64,000 nucleotides of DNA from Hymenobacter lapidiphilus (GTDB taxonomy: Bacteria > Bacteroidota > Bacteroidia > Cytophagales > Hymenobacteraceae), in the NCBI RefSeq assembly GCF_003417065.2, contig NZ_QVLT01000007.1, positions 95,337 to 159,336 of the forward strand, given 5' to 3'. Under the pieces are notes generated by a model. It saw only the letters and a program-made list of their open reading frames with translations. It made no database searches and had not been told where the DNA came from. Position 1 is the first letter of the stretch. Every line of letters starts with the position of its first letter. The position numbers were made by a program, and so were the translations under genes. Shown piece by piece: positions 1 through 7,593 of the stretch.

Positions 1-2312
1 GCTTTGGTCTTGTCAACATCATCTCGCTTTACATCAGCAATAATGCGCAGCGTGGGCTCAGTATCAATCGAGCGGCCCGAGAGCAGATCATTTGCACCGA
101 ACGACTGAGTCGAGGTATTAGAGAAGTCGTTGCTCTGGAATTGCAACGTCGACTGGCCAGTTCCCAAATAGGTTGGGGCATAGCGGATGAAAATCTGGCG
201 GTCAACTACGTAAGTAGACGTATTAGGCGTCAGCATTATGCTGTTGCTAAACGTTACATTATCTAGCGACAACTCGAATTGCTGTGCGTTATTAACGTTA
301 AGCGGATTAGTCGATAACAGCTTCGTGATGGTGATAGGCTGCAATACCCGCTGAGCCTTGATGTTGATAGCCTGCGCAGGAGTAGACTTTGTGTTGAGCA
401 CTATGTTGCGCTCCTCCACGAAGGGATTCAGGATCTGAATAGTTGGTTCGCTGGTACCATTAGCCTGGACGGCCTGCGAAGTGGCAGGGCTACTGGAGTT
501 GATGATAACCGACGTAGTGCTAAGTGCCGATGGCGGCAGAAAACGTACGTAAATCGCCGTTTTAGCTACATCACCATTAGTAGCCGGCGTTATTGACAAC
601 ACGTTGCCGGTGCCTACAATACCAGCGAAAGTAGGCTCGAGCGCTACCTGGAAGTATTGTGGAGCAGCTATCCGCAGATCCTGGAGCAAGTTGGTACCAG
701 TTACGAAATACGACTGCACGTCCGAGGCTATACCAGGTACGGTAGAAAACTGCGCCAGTACGCCGTCAATATTGATAGTAGAGTTACCATTGATGGCATT
801 GGCTTGGATGGTAACAACTTTAGGATCTGCACCTGTGCTGGTAGAAGTAATAGTACCTGCAAAGGCACCACTCGATACCGGGGCAACGAGTCGCACTTCT
901 ATTTCCCGCAAAGAAACCGTGCCGTCCTGAGCAGGATTGATAGTAATAGGGCCATTCACAAAGTCACCACCAGCGGTAGCATCGCGGAAAACGATGTTAT
1001 TATTGGAGCCGGTTATAACCAATGGAGCTGTCAGATTACCCGCATTGATGGAGAAAGCCAGCGTTTGGGCCGAACCACTGGCAGAAACCGTCTGGAAGTC
1101 CAGATTGGTTGGGCTAACGACAATGAATGGACCGGTTGGAGCTGCCGTAGCCTGACCAGTTACGATAACGCCAGTGCTTGCGCCCCCGTTGCCGGTAGTG
1201 ATAGCCGTAATAGTAGAGTTGTAGCTACCTGCTGCTGTTGGAGCAAAGCGGGCCTGCAGAGCGGCATTTACCTGATTGTTTACGGGGCTCAATGTAACAG
1301 TTTGCACGAAAGTCCCGCTGGAACCCAAACGAATAAGGAAGCCGTTTGGCGCACTCACAACAACATCGGAGGTGATGTTCCTACCGGTAATAGTAAAGTT
1401 CTGGGGAGCTGATAAATCACCAGCCTGCAACGTGGCGAAATTCAATTGAGCAGGAGCAGATGACAACGAAGCAAGAGGCAATACGCCTGTTCCCGACACA
1501 CTCACATTTCTCGTAGTAGCTCCATTGCTGACGAATGAAACCTCGGTTACATAATTCTGCGCGGCCGTAGGTGTGAACCGCACATCCACCTTAGTATTCA
1601 CCGAGCCGTCCGCAGGATTACGCGTCAGTGTCAGCGTCTGAGCATAGGTCCCGGAACCGCTAGCGGCTACCTCAAAACCTGCTGGCGCAGTAACCAAAAT
1701 GTCGTTAGTAAGCGAGGTAGCTTTTACCTCAACCATCATCGGGGCCGAACTCGTGCCGACAATCTGGTTACCGAAGCCCAAGGCGGCGGGCGTTACCGTA
1801 ATACTAGGCGAACCAGCTACTACATCGCCTCTCAGGTCAATTTCAGGTGAAGAAAAAATACGCCCATTACTAGGATTTCGGCTCTGGGCAGAAACCAAAT
1901 CTACTACAGTAGTACCAGCACCTCCAGTAGGAGCGAAGCGTAGATATATAGTTGTAGGGGCAAGCGCCCCTGATCCATTCGTAGTGAATGAGATAGTGTT
2001 TTCACTAAATGAAGAATTGTTTTTGCTACCTTGAAATTCGGCTGGTATAACAACTTCAACACTGGTGTTGGCCCTCAAGCCAGAACCAGAAACTGTGTAT
2101 GCTTTAGAAGACGAAAACTCCCCTACCGCCACCGAGCCGAAGTATTGGGGGTTTGCGCTACTATTTGCTCCCGGGCTTTGATTAGGGCCATCTGGTGTTA
2201 GGGTTAGTTGCTGTGCCTGGCCCAGCAAGGGCGCAAACCACAGCAGGGCCAATAACGCCCACAAGCGACCGGTTAAGCCGGGCTTGATATTACGTAAGTA
2301 TTTCTTTTTCAT
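1..2312 (-). CDS. Large secreted repeat protein, C-terminus beyond window edge
   Basis: Seen: an uninterrupted reading frame of 770 codons runs from the ATG at 2312 off the left edge, so the stop is not in the window. It starts MKKKYLRNIKPGLTGRLWAL, followed by a hydrophobic stretch ending LLGQAQ, which is a clear Sec signal peptide. The rest is low in Lys and rich in Thr, Ser, Ala, Val and Asn. It consists of repeats of about 100-120 residues with the pattern 'L.F..V..G..S....F.I.G.NL...V.V..P..F.V', then 'TL.....G.V....V.V.F.PT..G'. Known: this pattern is typical of Ig-like ASH/choice-of-anchor D modules in secreted Bacteroidota proteins, which often end in a type IX secretion sorting domain. 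Inference: a surface or extracellular adhesin-like protein. The C-terminal sorting domain cannot be checked here. It is separated from the curli genes by a terminator and a long gap, so it is probably its own transcription unit. Confidence 0.85.
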   Translation of the reverse strand, partial: MKKKYLRNIKPGLTGRLWALLALLWFAPLLGQAQQLTLTPDGPNQSPGANSSANPQYFGSVAVGEFSSSKAYTVSGSGLRANTSVEVVIPAEFQGSKNNSSFSENTISFTTNGSGALAPTTIYLRFAPTGGAGTTVVDLVSAQSRNPSNGRIFSSPEIDLRGDVVAGSPSITVTPAALGFGNQIVGTSSAPMMVEVKATSLTNDILVTAPAGFEVAASGSGTYAQTLTLTRNPADGSVNTKVDVRFTPTAAQNYVTEVSFVSNGATTRNVSVSGTGVLPLASLSSAPAQLNFATLQAGDLSAPQNFTITGRNITSDVVVSAPNGFLIRLGSSGTFVQTVTLSPVNNQVNAALQARFAPTAAGSYNSTITAITTGNGGASTGVIVTGQATAAPTGPFIVVSPTNLDFQTVSASGSAQTLAFSINAGNLTAPLVITGSNNNIVFRDATAGGDFVNGPITINPAQDGTVSLREIEVRLVAPVSSGAFAGTITSTSTGADPKVVTIQANAINGNSTINIDGVLAQFSTVPGIASDVQSYFVTGTNLLQDLRIAAPQYFQVALEPTFAGIVGTGNVLSITPATNGDVAKTAIYVRFLPPSALSTTSVIINSSSPATSQAVQANGTSEPTIQILNPFVEERNIVLNTKSTPAQAINIKAQRVLQPITITKLLSTNPLNVNNAQQFELSLDNVTFSNSIMLTPNTSTYVVDRQIFIRYAPTYLGTGQSTLQFQSNDFSNTSTQSFGANDLLSGRSIDTEPTLRIIADVKRDDVDKTK

Positions 2313-2812
2313 GAGTATGATGAATGAACTGTTTGCGAGTGAAAGGGTACTTCTTCAGGGGATGCTATAGCGCAACGTCTCGTTTCCGCAACGAGTATGC
2401 CATTTTTTGATATCTTCCTGACAACATGCATTAAGCATCGCATTATAAGAGCATAGGCACACTTCGAACTATGATTAATCCTCTTTTTTGTCGTATACTC
2501 CCCATATAGGGAGAATACCTTTTAACATGCCAATCGAGTAGGTGTGTGTCTTATCCAGTTATGTATAAGTGCCAGACAATCACCTAGACCATTCATCACC
2601 TATTCAAAAACAGATGAATAATATATTCTTAATCAGATGGTTAAACAGCACAATTTCAGCCCACAGAATAGAACATCCGACTGGAAAACAGCATATTAAG
2701 CCATTCCCTATCATCAGCGGCTACAAAGTTAGCGAGCATTATCCACATAATCATGCTTAAAAAGACAAGTCGTTATATAACTATTCGCATATAGCTACTT
2801 TTTTTAAGTCTT
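2313..2812. other. AT-rich intergenic region, no supported gene
   Basis: About 500 bases lie between the start of the large repeat protein and the MITE-like element. The stretch is much richer in A and T than the flanking genes. It must hold the promoter of the minus-strand gene starting at 2312, but I found no clear TTG-N19-TAnnTTTG pair. A 63-codon open stretch on the plus strand (2569-2760) has no recognisable similarity or signal and is not called. Confidence 0.5.
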
Positions 2813-2908
2813 GAGGCTGTTTAGAAAGCCAAAATCATGGTTCGACTTCGCGGACGGCAGATGGAGCGTGACGTTCTCATTTGTATCACCAAGTTTCTAA
2901 ACACCTTC
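2813..2908. repeat. MITE-like or IS-end remnant with imperfect terminal inverted repeats
   Basis: The 15-base end GAGGCTGTTTAGAAA (2813-2827) is matched in inverted orientation by TTTCTAAACACCTTC (2894-2908), 13 of 15 positions. The two ends bracket only 66 bases of non-coding DNA. Ends of the form GGCTGTTTAGAAA resemble terminal repeats of transposase-bearing elements in this phylum as I recall them; the family is not established. No obvious target-site duplication is visible. Confidence 0.45.
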
Positions 2909-2965
2909 ATCATCTGAGAGTGATGGGTAGCAGATACTTACGTTGGTGGCCATTCAGCTTAAAAA

Positions 2966-3005
2966 GGATGAGGGCTACCCACACTTTCGTAGGTAGCCCT
3001 CATCC
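2966..3005 (-). terminator. Rho-independent terminator of the propeller lipoprotein gene
   Basis: A perfect 14-bp stem, GGATGAGGGCTACC (2966-2979) with its complement at 2992-3005, closes a 12-base loop. On the minus strand it is followed by TTTTT. It lies 21 bases past the stop codon of the gene at 3027-4553. Confidence 0.85.
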
Positions 3006-3026
3006 TCTATTCTCTGTAACCTGCTC

Positions 3027-4553
3027 TTACTTCCAATCAGGCATCGTAGCGTTGTCGAACAGCTTTACCCGATTCCGGCCGTTCAAGTCAACCGTAAAAA
3101 TCTCGGGTACCGATTGAGTCACGTTGTTTACCTGCACAAATATTATCCGGGCCCCATCAGGTGAGTAGCGCGGGAATATGTCGTTGAAGCCAGCGGGTTT
3201 GGTGGAGTTAGTAGTGCCGCCCGAGCCAGCTGATACGTCTACTAAGCCGCTACCATCGAGGTTCTGCGTGAAAATGTGCGCGTTGAGCTGCCGGCCGTTG
3301 CCGTCGTTGAATGCGTCTAAGTCGCGGGTGTACACAATGCGCTGCCCATCGACGCTGAAGGAAGGTGAATCGAGCCGGCCGGGTACGTTGCCGATCAGCT
3401 GCATGAAGTTCGAGCCGTCGGCATTGAGCAGGTAGAACTCCGAATCGTAAATGCTTACGCCTACTGTCTGCACCACAATGCGGTTGCCCTGCCCCGTCCA
3501 ATCCACCTCCCGGAAATGCCGCTCAGCCGGAGCCGTAGCCAGCAGTACCAGGCCAGTACCGTCGCGGTTGATGCGGTAGAGCTTGTTGAAGCTGCTGTAG
3601 ATTAGCTGTCCCCCATCGGGCGACCAGCTGTAGCCGACTCCCTGGTTGAAGTAGCCATCTACGGGTTGCAGTGTTACCTGTCGCACATCAGAACCGTCGC
3701 GGTTCATGGTGTAGAGCTGAAACTGGCCCGTAGCATTGGAGGTATACGCTATCCGGTCGCGGTTGGGGCTGAGCCGGGGGTTGGCTTCCACGAAGGCCGA
3801 GGTAGTGAGGCGCGTTAGTGTAGTGCCGGTTTCGTTGCTGGAATATATGTCGGTGTTACCATTTTCAGTGCGCGCAAAGAGGTAGCGGTTGTCGGGCTGC
3901 GGACCAGTCCGGAAGCTCCATAGTGGCGAACGGGCCGAGCTTCCGCCAGCGTTGCGCACTGTTACCTGCCAGAAGTACGTGGTGTTATAGTTTAGCTGCT
4001 TGGCCACCACCGTAGTATCACGGCTATTAGTGAGCAGATTGCGCGCAACGCCATTGGTGCCCTGGTACAACACTACATCGTAGCGCAGTGAATCGCCTCT
4101 GCTCGTTCCGGCTGCCGGATGCCACTCCAGCTTCACATCTGGTCCGGGAACTGTGGCTTGGTCGGCAGGCGCGGGCCGTACCGGTGGAGCAGGTGGCGTG
4201 GTCGACAGGTTTTTCTCCAGTACAATAGCCACCGCTACGACGGCTTCGTTCTCTACGGTTACTGCTACCGTCACCGAGCGATAATCGACCTTGGTTGCTA
4301 CAATGGTCAGGCGGCCGGTAGGTACACCCGTCAGTTCGAAATTTCCTTGGGCATCGGTTACCACCGAGGACGTGGCGGGCGTTGAGGTGATAGAAGCATT
4401 AGCCAGGGGTTGATTATTACGGGCGTCGCGCACAGTGCCAGTCACCTTGCCAAACAGCACGGGCTCAACCGGATTATCCTCGCAGCTCGTGAGCCACAGC
4501 GTAGAAATAACTAACAGCAGCCACAGCGTTCGGGAGCGGATGGAAAGTAACAT
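3027..4553 (-). CDS. Lipoprotein with CarboxypepD_reg-like, Fn3-like and TolB-like beta-propeller domains
   Basis: 508 residues. A hydrophobic N-terminus ends in LWLTSCEDN, a lipobox with the lipidated Cys near residue 24. Residues about 35-110 form a carboxypeptidase-regulatory-like domain (GTVRDARNNQPLANASI, then GNFELTGVPTG). Residues about 120-215 look like an Fn3-type domain (YNTTYFWQVTVRNAGG). Residues about 220-508 are a PD40/TolB-like propeller, with recurring 'LSPNRDRIAYTS', 'WSPDGGQLIYSS', 'YSPDGARIIFV' blades. Known: such propellers bind proteins or glycans at the periplasmic or outer-membrane face and are not enzymes. It begins 87 bases after the csgH stop on the same strand, so it could be co-transcribed with the curli subunit genes. 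A curli role is inference from position only. Confidence 0.85.
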   Translation of the reverse strand: MLLSIRSRTLWLLLVISTLWLTSCEDNPVEPVLFGKVTGTVRDARNNQPLANASITSTPATSSVVTDAQGNFELTGVPTGRLTIVATKVDYRSVTVAVTVENEAVVAVAIVLEKNLSTTPPAPPVRPAPADQATVPGPDVKLEWHPAAGTSRGDSLRYDVVLYQGTNGVARNLLTNSRDTTVVAKQLNYNTTYFWQVTVRNAGGSSARSPLWSFRTGPQPDNRYLFARTENGNTDIYSSNETGTTLTRLTTSAFVEANPRLSPNRDRIAYTSNATGQFQLYTMNRDGSDVRQVTLQPVDGYFNQGVGYSWSPDGGQLIYSSFNKLYRINRDGTGLVLLATAPAERHFREVDWTGQGNRIVVQTVGVSIYDSEFYLLNADGSNFMQLIGNVPGRLDSPSFSVDGQRIVYTRDLDAFNDGNGRQLNAHIFTQNLDGSGLVDVSAGSGGTTNSTKPAGFNDIFPRYSPDGARIIFVQVNNVTQSVPEIFTVDLNGRNRVKLFDNATMPDWK

Positions 4554-4640
4554 GGGTGGGAGGATAATGCAATGAGAAACGGAGGGGACTTGTATACTGC
4601 GCCGGCAATTGGGTACCGACAGGATGAGGCGTGTTTAAAA

Positions 4641-5024
4641 CTACTTACTTCCAGGCTCATGCCGTACAGAATCCTGCGCCAACAAAATATTATGCGCGTC
4701 GAAGACGCGTAAATGGCCAATGTAAGTGCTTTGCCCATCAATATTTACCCGCGTACTGGACAGTAAAACCGATTGACCAGGGGCCAACTCGAATTCACCA
4801 CCCTGCTGACTGGTTGAGCGCCCACCAGCTGACTGGCGCTCCAGGGTCATCTCGTATCTGAACGAGGCTACTTTTTTTATCAGACTAGTGCAGTTGCCGG
4901 TCATTTCCAACGTATTGCCGTGGGGTACAACCTGCAACCAAGCCCGGCAAGGCGGATCGGATTCAGCTTGGCTGACTCCGAGCAACGCGGCCCAGCTAGC
5001 CAAAAAAAACAAGGCAGTGTACAT
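4641..5024 (-). CDS. csgH: CsgH/CsgC-like curli subunit chaperone
   Basis: 127 residues starting MYTALFFLASWAALLGVSQA, a signal peptide. The mature part has the single immunoglobulin-like domain pattern of CsgH: YEMTLERQSAGGRSTSQQGG (about residues 55-74), then EFELAPGQSVLLSSTRVNI and a final LRVFD....LAQDSV strand. Known: CsgH in alphaproteobacteria and CsgC in enterobacteria are periplasmic proteins that stop CsgA from forming amyloid before export. Neighbours: it is the third gene after the two curlin genes, the same relative position as csgC in csgBAC. A hairpin at 5132-5165 separates it from the upstream curlin. The assignment rests on pattern and context, not on a search. Confidence 0.78.
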   Translation of the reverse strand: MYTALFFLASWAALLGVSQAESDPPCRAWLQVVPHGNTLEMTGNCTSLIKKVASFRYEMTLERQSAGGRSTSQQGGEFELAPGQSVLLSSTRVNIDGQSTYIGHLRVFDAHNILLAQDSVRHEPGSK

Positions 5025-5131
5025 AGCGGTTTAGCATTTTTTGTTTACGCCAAATATACCTTTTTTTAGAAACATAGTACCATTCAAATTCGATTATTTA
5101 TAGGACTCCTGCAACCAGTATTCCAAACACA

Positions 5132-5165
5132 CAAACACCCGCCACTTTGGGAGGGCGGGTGTTTG
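5132..5165 (-). terminator. Hairpin between the second curlin gene and csgH
   Basis: CAAACACCCGCC (5132-5143) pairs perfectly with GGCGGGTGTTTG (5154-5165) over a 10-base loop. On the minus strand it is followed by TGTGTTTGG rather than a pure T run. It may be a leaky terminator or an mRNA-end stabiliser that makes the curlin subunit mRNA more abundant than the csgH part. Confidence 0.55.
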
Positions 5166-5205
5166 CCAACATAAGTCGGACAGAGCGCAACGATCAGCTA
5201 TTGTG

Positions 5206-5805
5206 CTACTGACCGATTCGGCCATTCTGAATAGAGAGTTTAATGCCGTTGCCGAGCATCTCTACCTCATAGCGCGCAGGAGGCAACGATTCGGAATTGG
5301 CTTGTCGCAACTCATTTTTATTTCCAAGCTGTAACACTTTTAAATCAGTGCCACTTCTGGTCTCGCTGACGTCAATGGTGTTCTTATTACCAATCTGGTT
5401 GAGTAAGGTCTTATTGTTGTCGCCAGTTACTTCTCTTGTCGCCTTATTTCCATATCCTTTCTGATTTATGGTAGTAGTATTACCGCTACCATTCTGAGTA
5501 AGGTATGCCTCATTGGAGAAGCCCACTTGCGTAATGTATGCTTGGTTGAGTAGAGTACCTGGGTTGTTCTGTCTGGCCTCGGCTATGTTGGAGCTACCCA
5601 ACTGCACCAGTTTTGCCAGGTTCTGAGCGTTGCTCGGCAACGGCACAGGTAATCGTTCGAGAGCAGACAGGCCAAGATCCTCGGCTAGACGCTGGGCGGC
5701 GCTATTGGCCTCACTCTGGCCTTCCTGTTGCGCCTGCGCCCCATTGGCCCAACCCAGCAAACAGGCCACCAGGCCGGCAGATGCGAAAAAACGGAGCTTT
5801 TTCAT
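5206..5805 (-). CDS. Curlin-repeat protein (CsgA/CsgB type), second subunit
   Basis: 199 residues from the ATG at 5805; this start gives a clean signal peptide (MKKLRFFASAG...GAQAQ), whereas an upstream in-frame ATG adds 15 residues with no such signal. After a helical-looking spacer (residues about 25-80) come degenerate curlin repeats of 'Q.G..N.A.L.Q.G.GN' type: ITQVGFSNEAYLTQNGSGN, INQKGYGNKA, LNQIGNKNTI, LQLGNKNELRQ. Known: curlin repeats stack into a cross-beta solenoid, with CsgA as fibre and CsgB as nucleator. The repeats here are fewer and less regular than in the preceding gene. It could be either the minor/nucleator subunit or a second cargo; sequence alone does not decide. Confidence 0.85.
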   Translation of the reverse strand: MKKLRFFASAGLVACLLGWANGAQAQQEGQSEANSAAQRLAEDLGLSALERLPVPLPSNAQNLAKLVQLGSSNIAEARQNNPGTLLNQAYITQVGFSNEAYLTQNGSGNTTTINQKGYGNKATREVTGDNNKTLLNQIGNKNTIDVSETRSGTDLKVLQLGNKNELRQANSESLPPARYEVEMLGNGIKLSIQNGRIGQ

Positions 5806-5942
5806 AGGAGTGGAAGTTACGCAAAGTCCGATGGATTGCCTGCTGAACAATAACAGGTATTGGCCGGGCTCTTTCTCCGGCGAGAGAAGAGGCCCGGCCG
5901 TTACTACCTGCCGTGCAGATTTACTTTGCTACACCCGAAGGC

Positions 5943-6716
5943 TTAGCGACGCTGCATCACCAGAGCCTGGTTGTTATTGCCGCCTTGTTCGATGCAGCTG
6001 CGCTGGTCATTGAGCGTAGAGATTACGTTGGCAGTGCCGCCTTGCATGGTTACAGCCGTGTTGTTATTGCCTACCTGCAACTGCGTAGCTTTGCTGAAGT
6101 TCACGCGCTGGGTAATGCTACCGCTGTTGTTTGTGCCGTTCTGATCCTGCGAGGCAGTGTTACTGTTACCGTAGGTTTTGATGTCGGCATTGTTGTCATT
6201 ACCCTGCTGGCGTTGCTGGGCCCAGTTGTCGTTACCGTTCTGGGAGGAGCCAGGATCAAAAGAACCAGTAACCTGATCGACGTTGATACCTGCCTTGTTG
6301 TTTTCGCCGGTCTGAAACTGCAGTGTAGTGTTCCGCGAACCCCAAACTACAGCATTAGCTTGGTTGTTTTTACCGCTCTGAGCCTGCAGGCCGTAGTTAT
6401 CGTTGCCTTCCCGCTGATATAGCGCAGCACGGTTGCCCGAGCCTATTTGATCAACTACAGCCCGGTTGAAGCTTCCGAGGTCTTTGGATGGAGCACCTGG
6501 AGCTTGTCCTTGCACTACTACTGAGCAGTTATCAATGAGAGCTGGCGAAGGGAGCGAATTCAGGTTGTTCTGCTCAGCTGCACGAATCAGTGGCGCAGCA
6601 GGCTCGCAGCCTATGCAGGCGTTGATTGGGCGGAAGGTTTCGCGGGTACCCGACTGGGCGTAAGCGGAGCTGGCGAACAGGACGGCAGCAGCGGCGAGGA
6701 GTTGTACTTTTTTCAT
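5943..6716 (-). CDS. Curlin-repeat amyloid subunit, cysteine-containing
   Basis: 257 residues. The signal peptide MKKVQLLAAAAVLF...AYAQ is followed by a short N-terminal region and about seven curlin-type repeats: VDQIGSGNRAALYQREGNDN, AQSGKNNQANAV, FQTGENNKAGI, NGNDNWAQQRQQGNDNNADI, NGTNNSGSITQ, LQVGNNNTAV and EQGGNNNQALVMQ. Gln and Asn occur at the stacking positions expected of an amyloid solenoid. Unusual for a curlin, there are four cysteines: C34 and C37 (a CxxC), C64 and C241. It is the first gene of the subunit operon, with a good promoter at 6826-6856, and the second curlin follows 137 bases later. Confidence 0.92.
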   Translation of the reverse strand: MKKVQLLAAAAVLFASSAYAQSGTRETFRPINACIGCEPAAPLIRAAEQNNLNSLPSPALIDNCSVVVQGQAPGAPSKDLGSFNRAVVDQIGSGNRAALYQREGNDNYGLQAQSGKNNQANAVVWGSRNTTLQFQTGENNKAGINVDQVTGSFDPGSSQNGNDNWAQQRQQGNDNNADIKTYGNSNTASQDQNGTNNSGSITQRVNFSKATQLQVGNNNTAVTMQGGTANVISTLNDQRSCIEQGGNNNQALVMQRR

Positions 6717-6825
6717 GGTAGTGGGGGAAAAGAGTGAAAAAAATAAGAGAAAAATTTCAAGGTGAGAGCCGGATACACAAAAGGAACTATTTCCTTTTTA
6801 GATTATCCTTGCCCTTTGATTGAGA

Positions 6826-6856
6826 CAAATATAAATAAGAATAATCAACTTGCAAG
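6826..6856 (-). promoter_or_regulatory. Bacteroidota-type promoter of the curlin operon
   Basis: On the minus strand CTTG (6856-6853) is followed after exactly 19 bases by TATATTTG (6833-6826), matching the known TTTG-N19-TAnnTTTG promoter of Bacteroidota. Transcription would start near 6821, giving a leader of roughly 105 nt before the ATG at 6716. Confidence 0.75.
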
Positions 6857-6870
6857 AAGCACGAATAAAA

Positions 6871-6996
6871 TTTAGTTATATTTTTACATCATAATATGAT
6901 ATTTATTAGATCAGGTTTATCTACTCGTATCCTATGTGTCTCATAATCAACAACAAGACGATATAGTTTAATAAAATATTTTTTTAGTTATATTTT
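6871..6996. repeat. 14-bp direct repeat TTTAGTTATATTTT, two copies
   Basis: Copies lie at 6871-6884 and 6983-6996, 112 bases apart, both upstream of the curlin promoter. The flanking AATAAAA(T) is also shared. They could be two binding sites for one regulator or the trace of a local duplication. Confidence 0.5.
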
Positions 6997-7204
6997 ATAT
7001 GTATAAAATATTTTCCCACTAGCGCTAGCATGTTGAAGGCTCCTTCTTACCATAACAACCTACTGGTCAGCAAATTAAAATCAATAAACCTATCTACCAA
7101 CACTCCATATATAGGAGGCTCTTCGGCTGTAGTTTCCGAAGTAGTGAGATAAGAAGGTTGGTATGCTAAGTAGCACAGCGAGTTGGAAACACCTTTTATA
7201 GCTA

Positions 7205-7250
7205 GCGCCCTCTGATAACACCTCGGGAGGTGCCATCAGAGGGCGCTTTT
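7205..7250 (+). terminator. Orphan plus-strand terminator
   Basis: GCGCCCTCTGAT (7205-7216) pairs with ATCAGAGGGCGC (7235-7246). An inner CACCTC/GAGGTG extends the stem, and TTTT follows directly. The run of T is on the plus strand, yet no plus-strand gene lies upstream within the gap. Confidence 0.7.
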
Positions 7251-7529
7251 GGTCCGTTGCTTTGTATTGGGCTCCAGCAGCACTTGTACCATTGCTGCCT
7301 ATCCCGGTTCGTCGGCTGGCTTTGCCCTTACTATTGAAGGATATGCGCTTTGCTACTTACGAATCCGGAATGTTTATGTAGCACTGATGCGAGGGAAAGA
7401 CGCAGTAACGCTTATTCCTATGAAGAGCTATGCAGGGCCTTTGCTGAAGATTGCTATGTCACGTCATTCGAGTCTGTTTGTGCCTTTATTACAACAATAT
7501 GGTTTCGCCCAGGCAGTGCAGCCACGAAC

Positions 7530-7593
7530 AACCATCCTGTAAAAGCACTGTTGCCGCTACTAGTGGCGGCAACAGTGCTTTTACAGGATGGTT
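7530..7593 (-). terminator. Terminator of the csgEFG operon, overlapping the csgG stop codon
   Basis: A perfect 28-bp inverted repeat (7530-7557 with 7566-7593) has an 8-base loop. Inside it, the core GCACTGTTGCCGC stem is followed by TTTT on either strand, so it can work in both directions. Its right end covers two bases of the csgG stop codon (7592-7594). Confidence 0.8.

Larger units (their letters stand above)
6857..7529. other. Long AT-rich regulatory gap between csgG and the curlin genes
   Basis: With the promoter leader, the gap between the csgG stop and the curlin start is 875 bases, the longest in the cluster. Its left half is strongly AT-rich, in contrast to the GC-rich genes. It holds a 14-base direct repeat, a CTAGCGCTAG palindrome at 7019-7028 and an orphan plus-strand terminator at 7205-7250. 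No convincing protein gene was found on either strand; a 97-codon plus-strand stretch (7249-7542) has no signal and runs into the csgG terminator. Confidence 0.6.

Noticed and set aside
2569..2760. 63-codon plus-strand frame in the left gap
   Set aside because: AT-rich sequence with His/Asn/Ile-rich random-looking translation and no start signal.
7249..7542. 97-codon plus-strand frame in the curli gap
   Set aside because: No signal, no recognised domain, starts inside a terminator and ends inside the csgG terminator.
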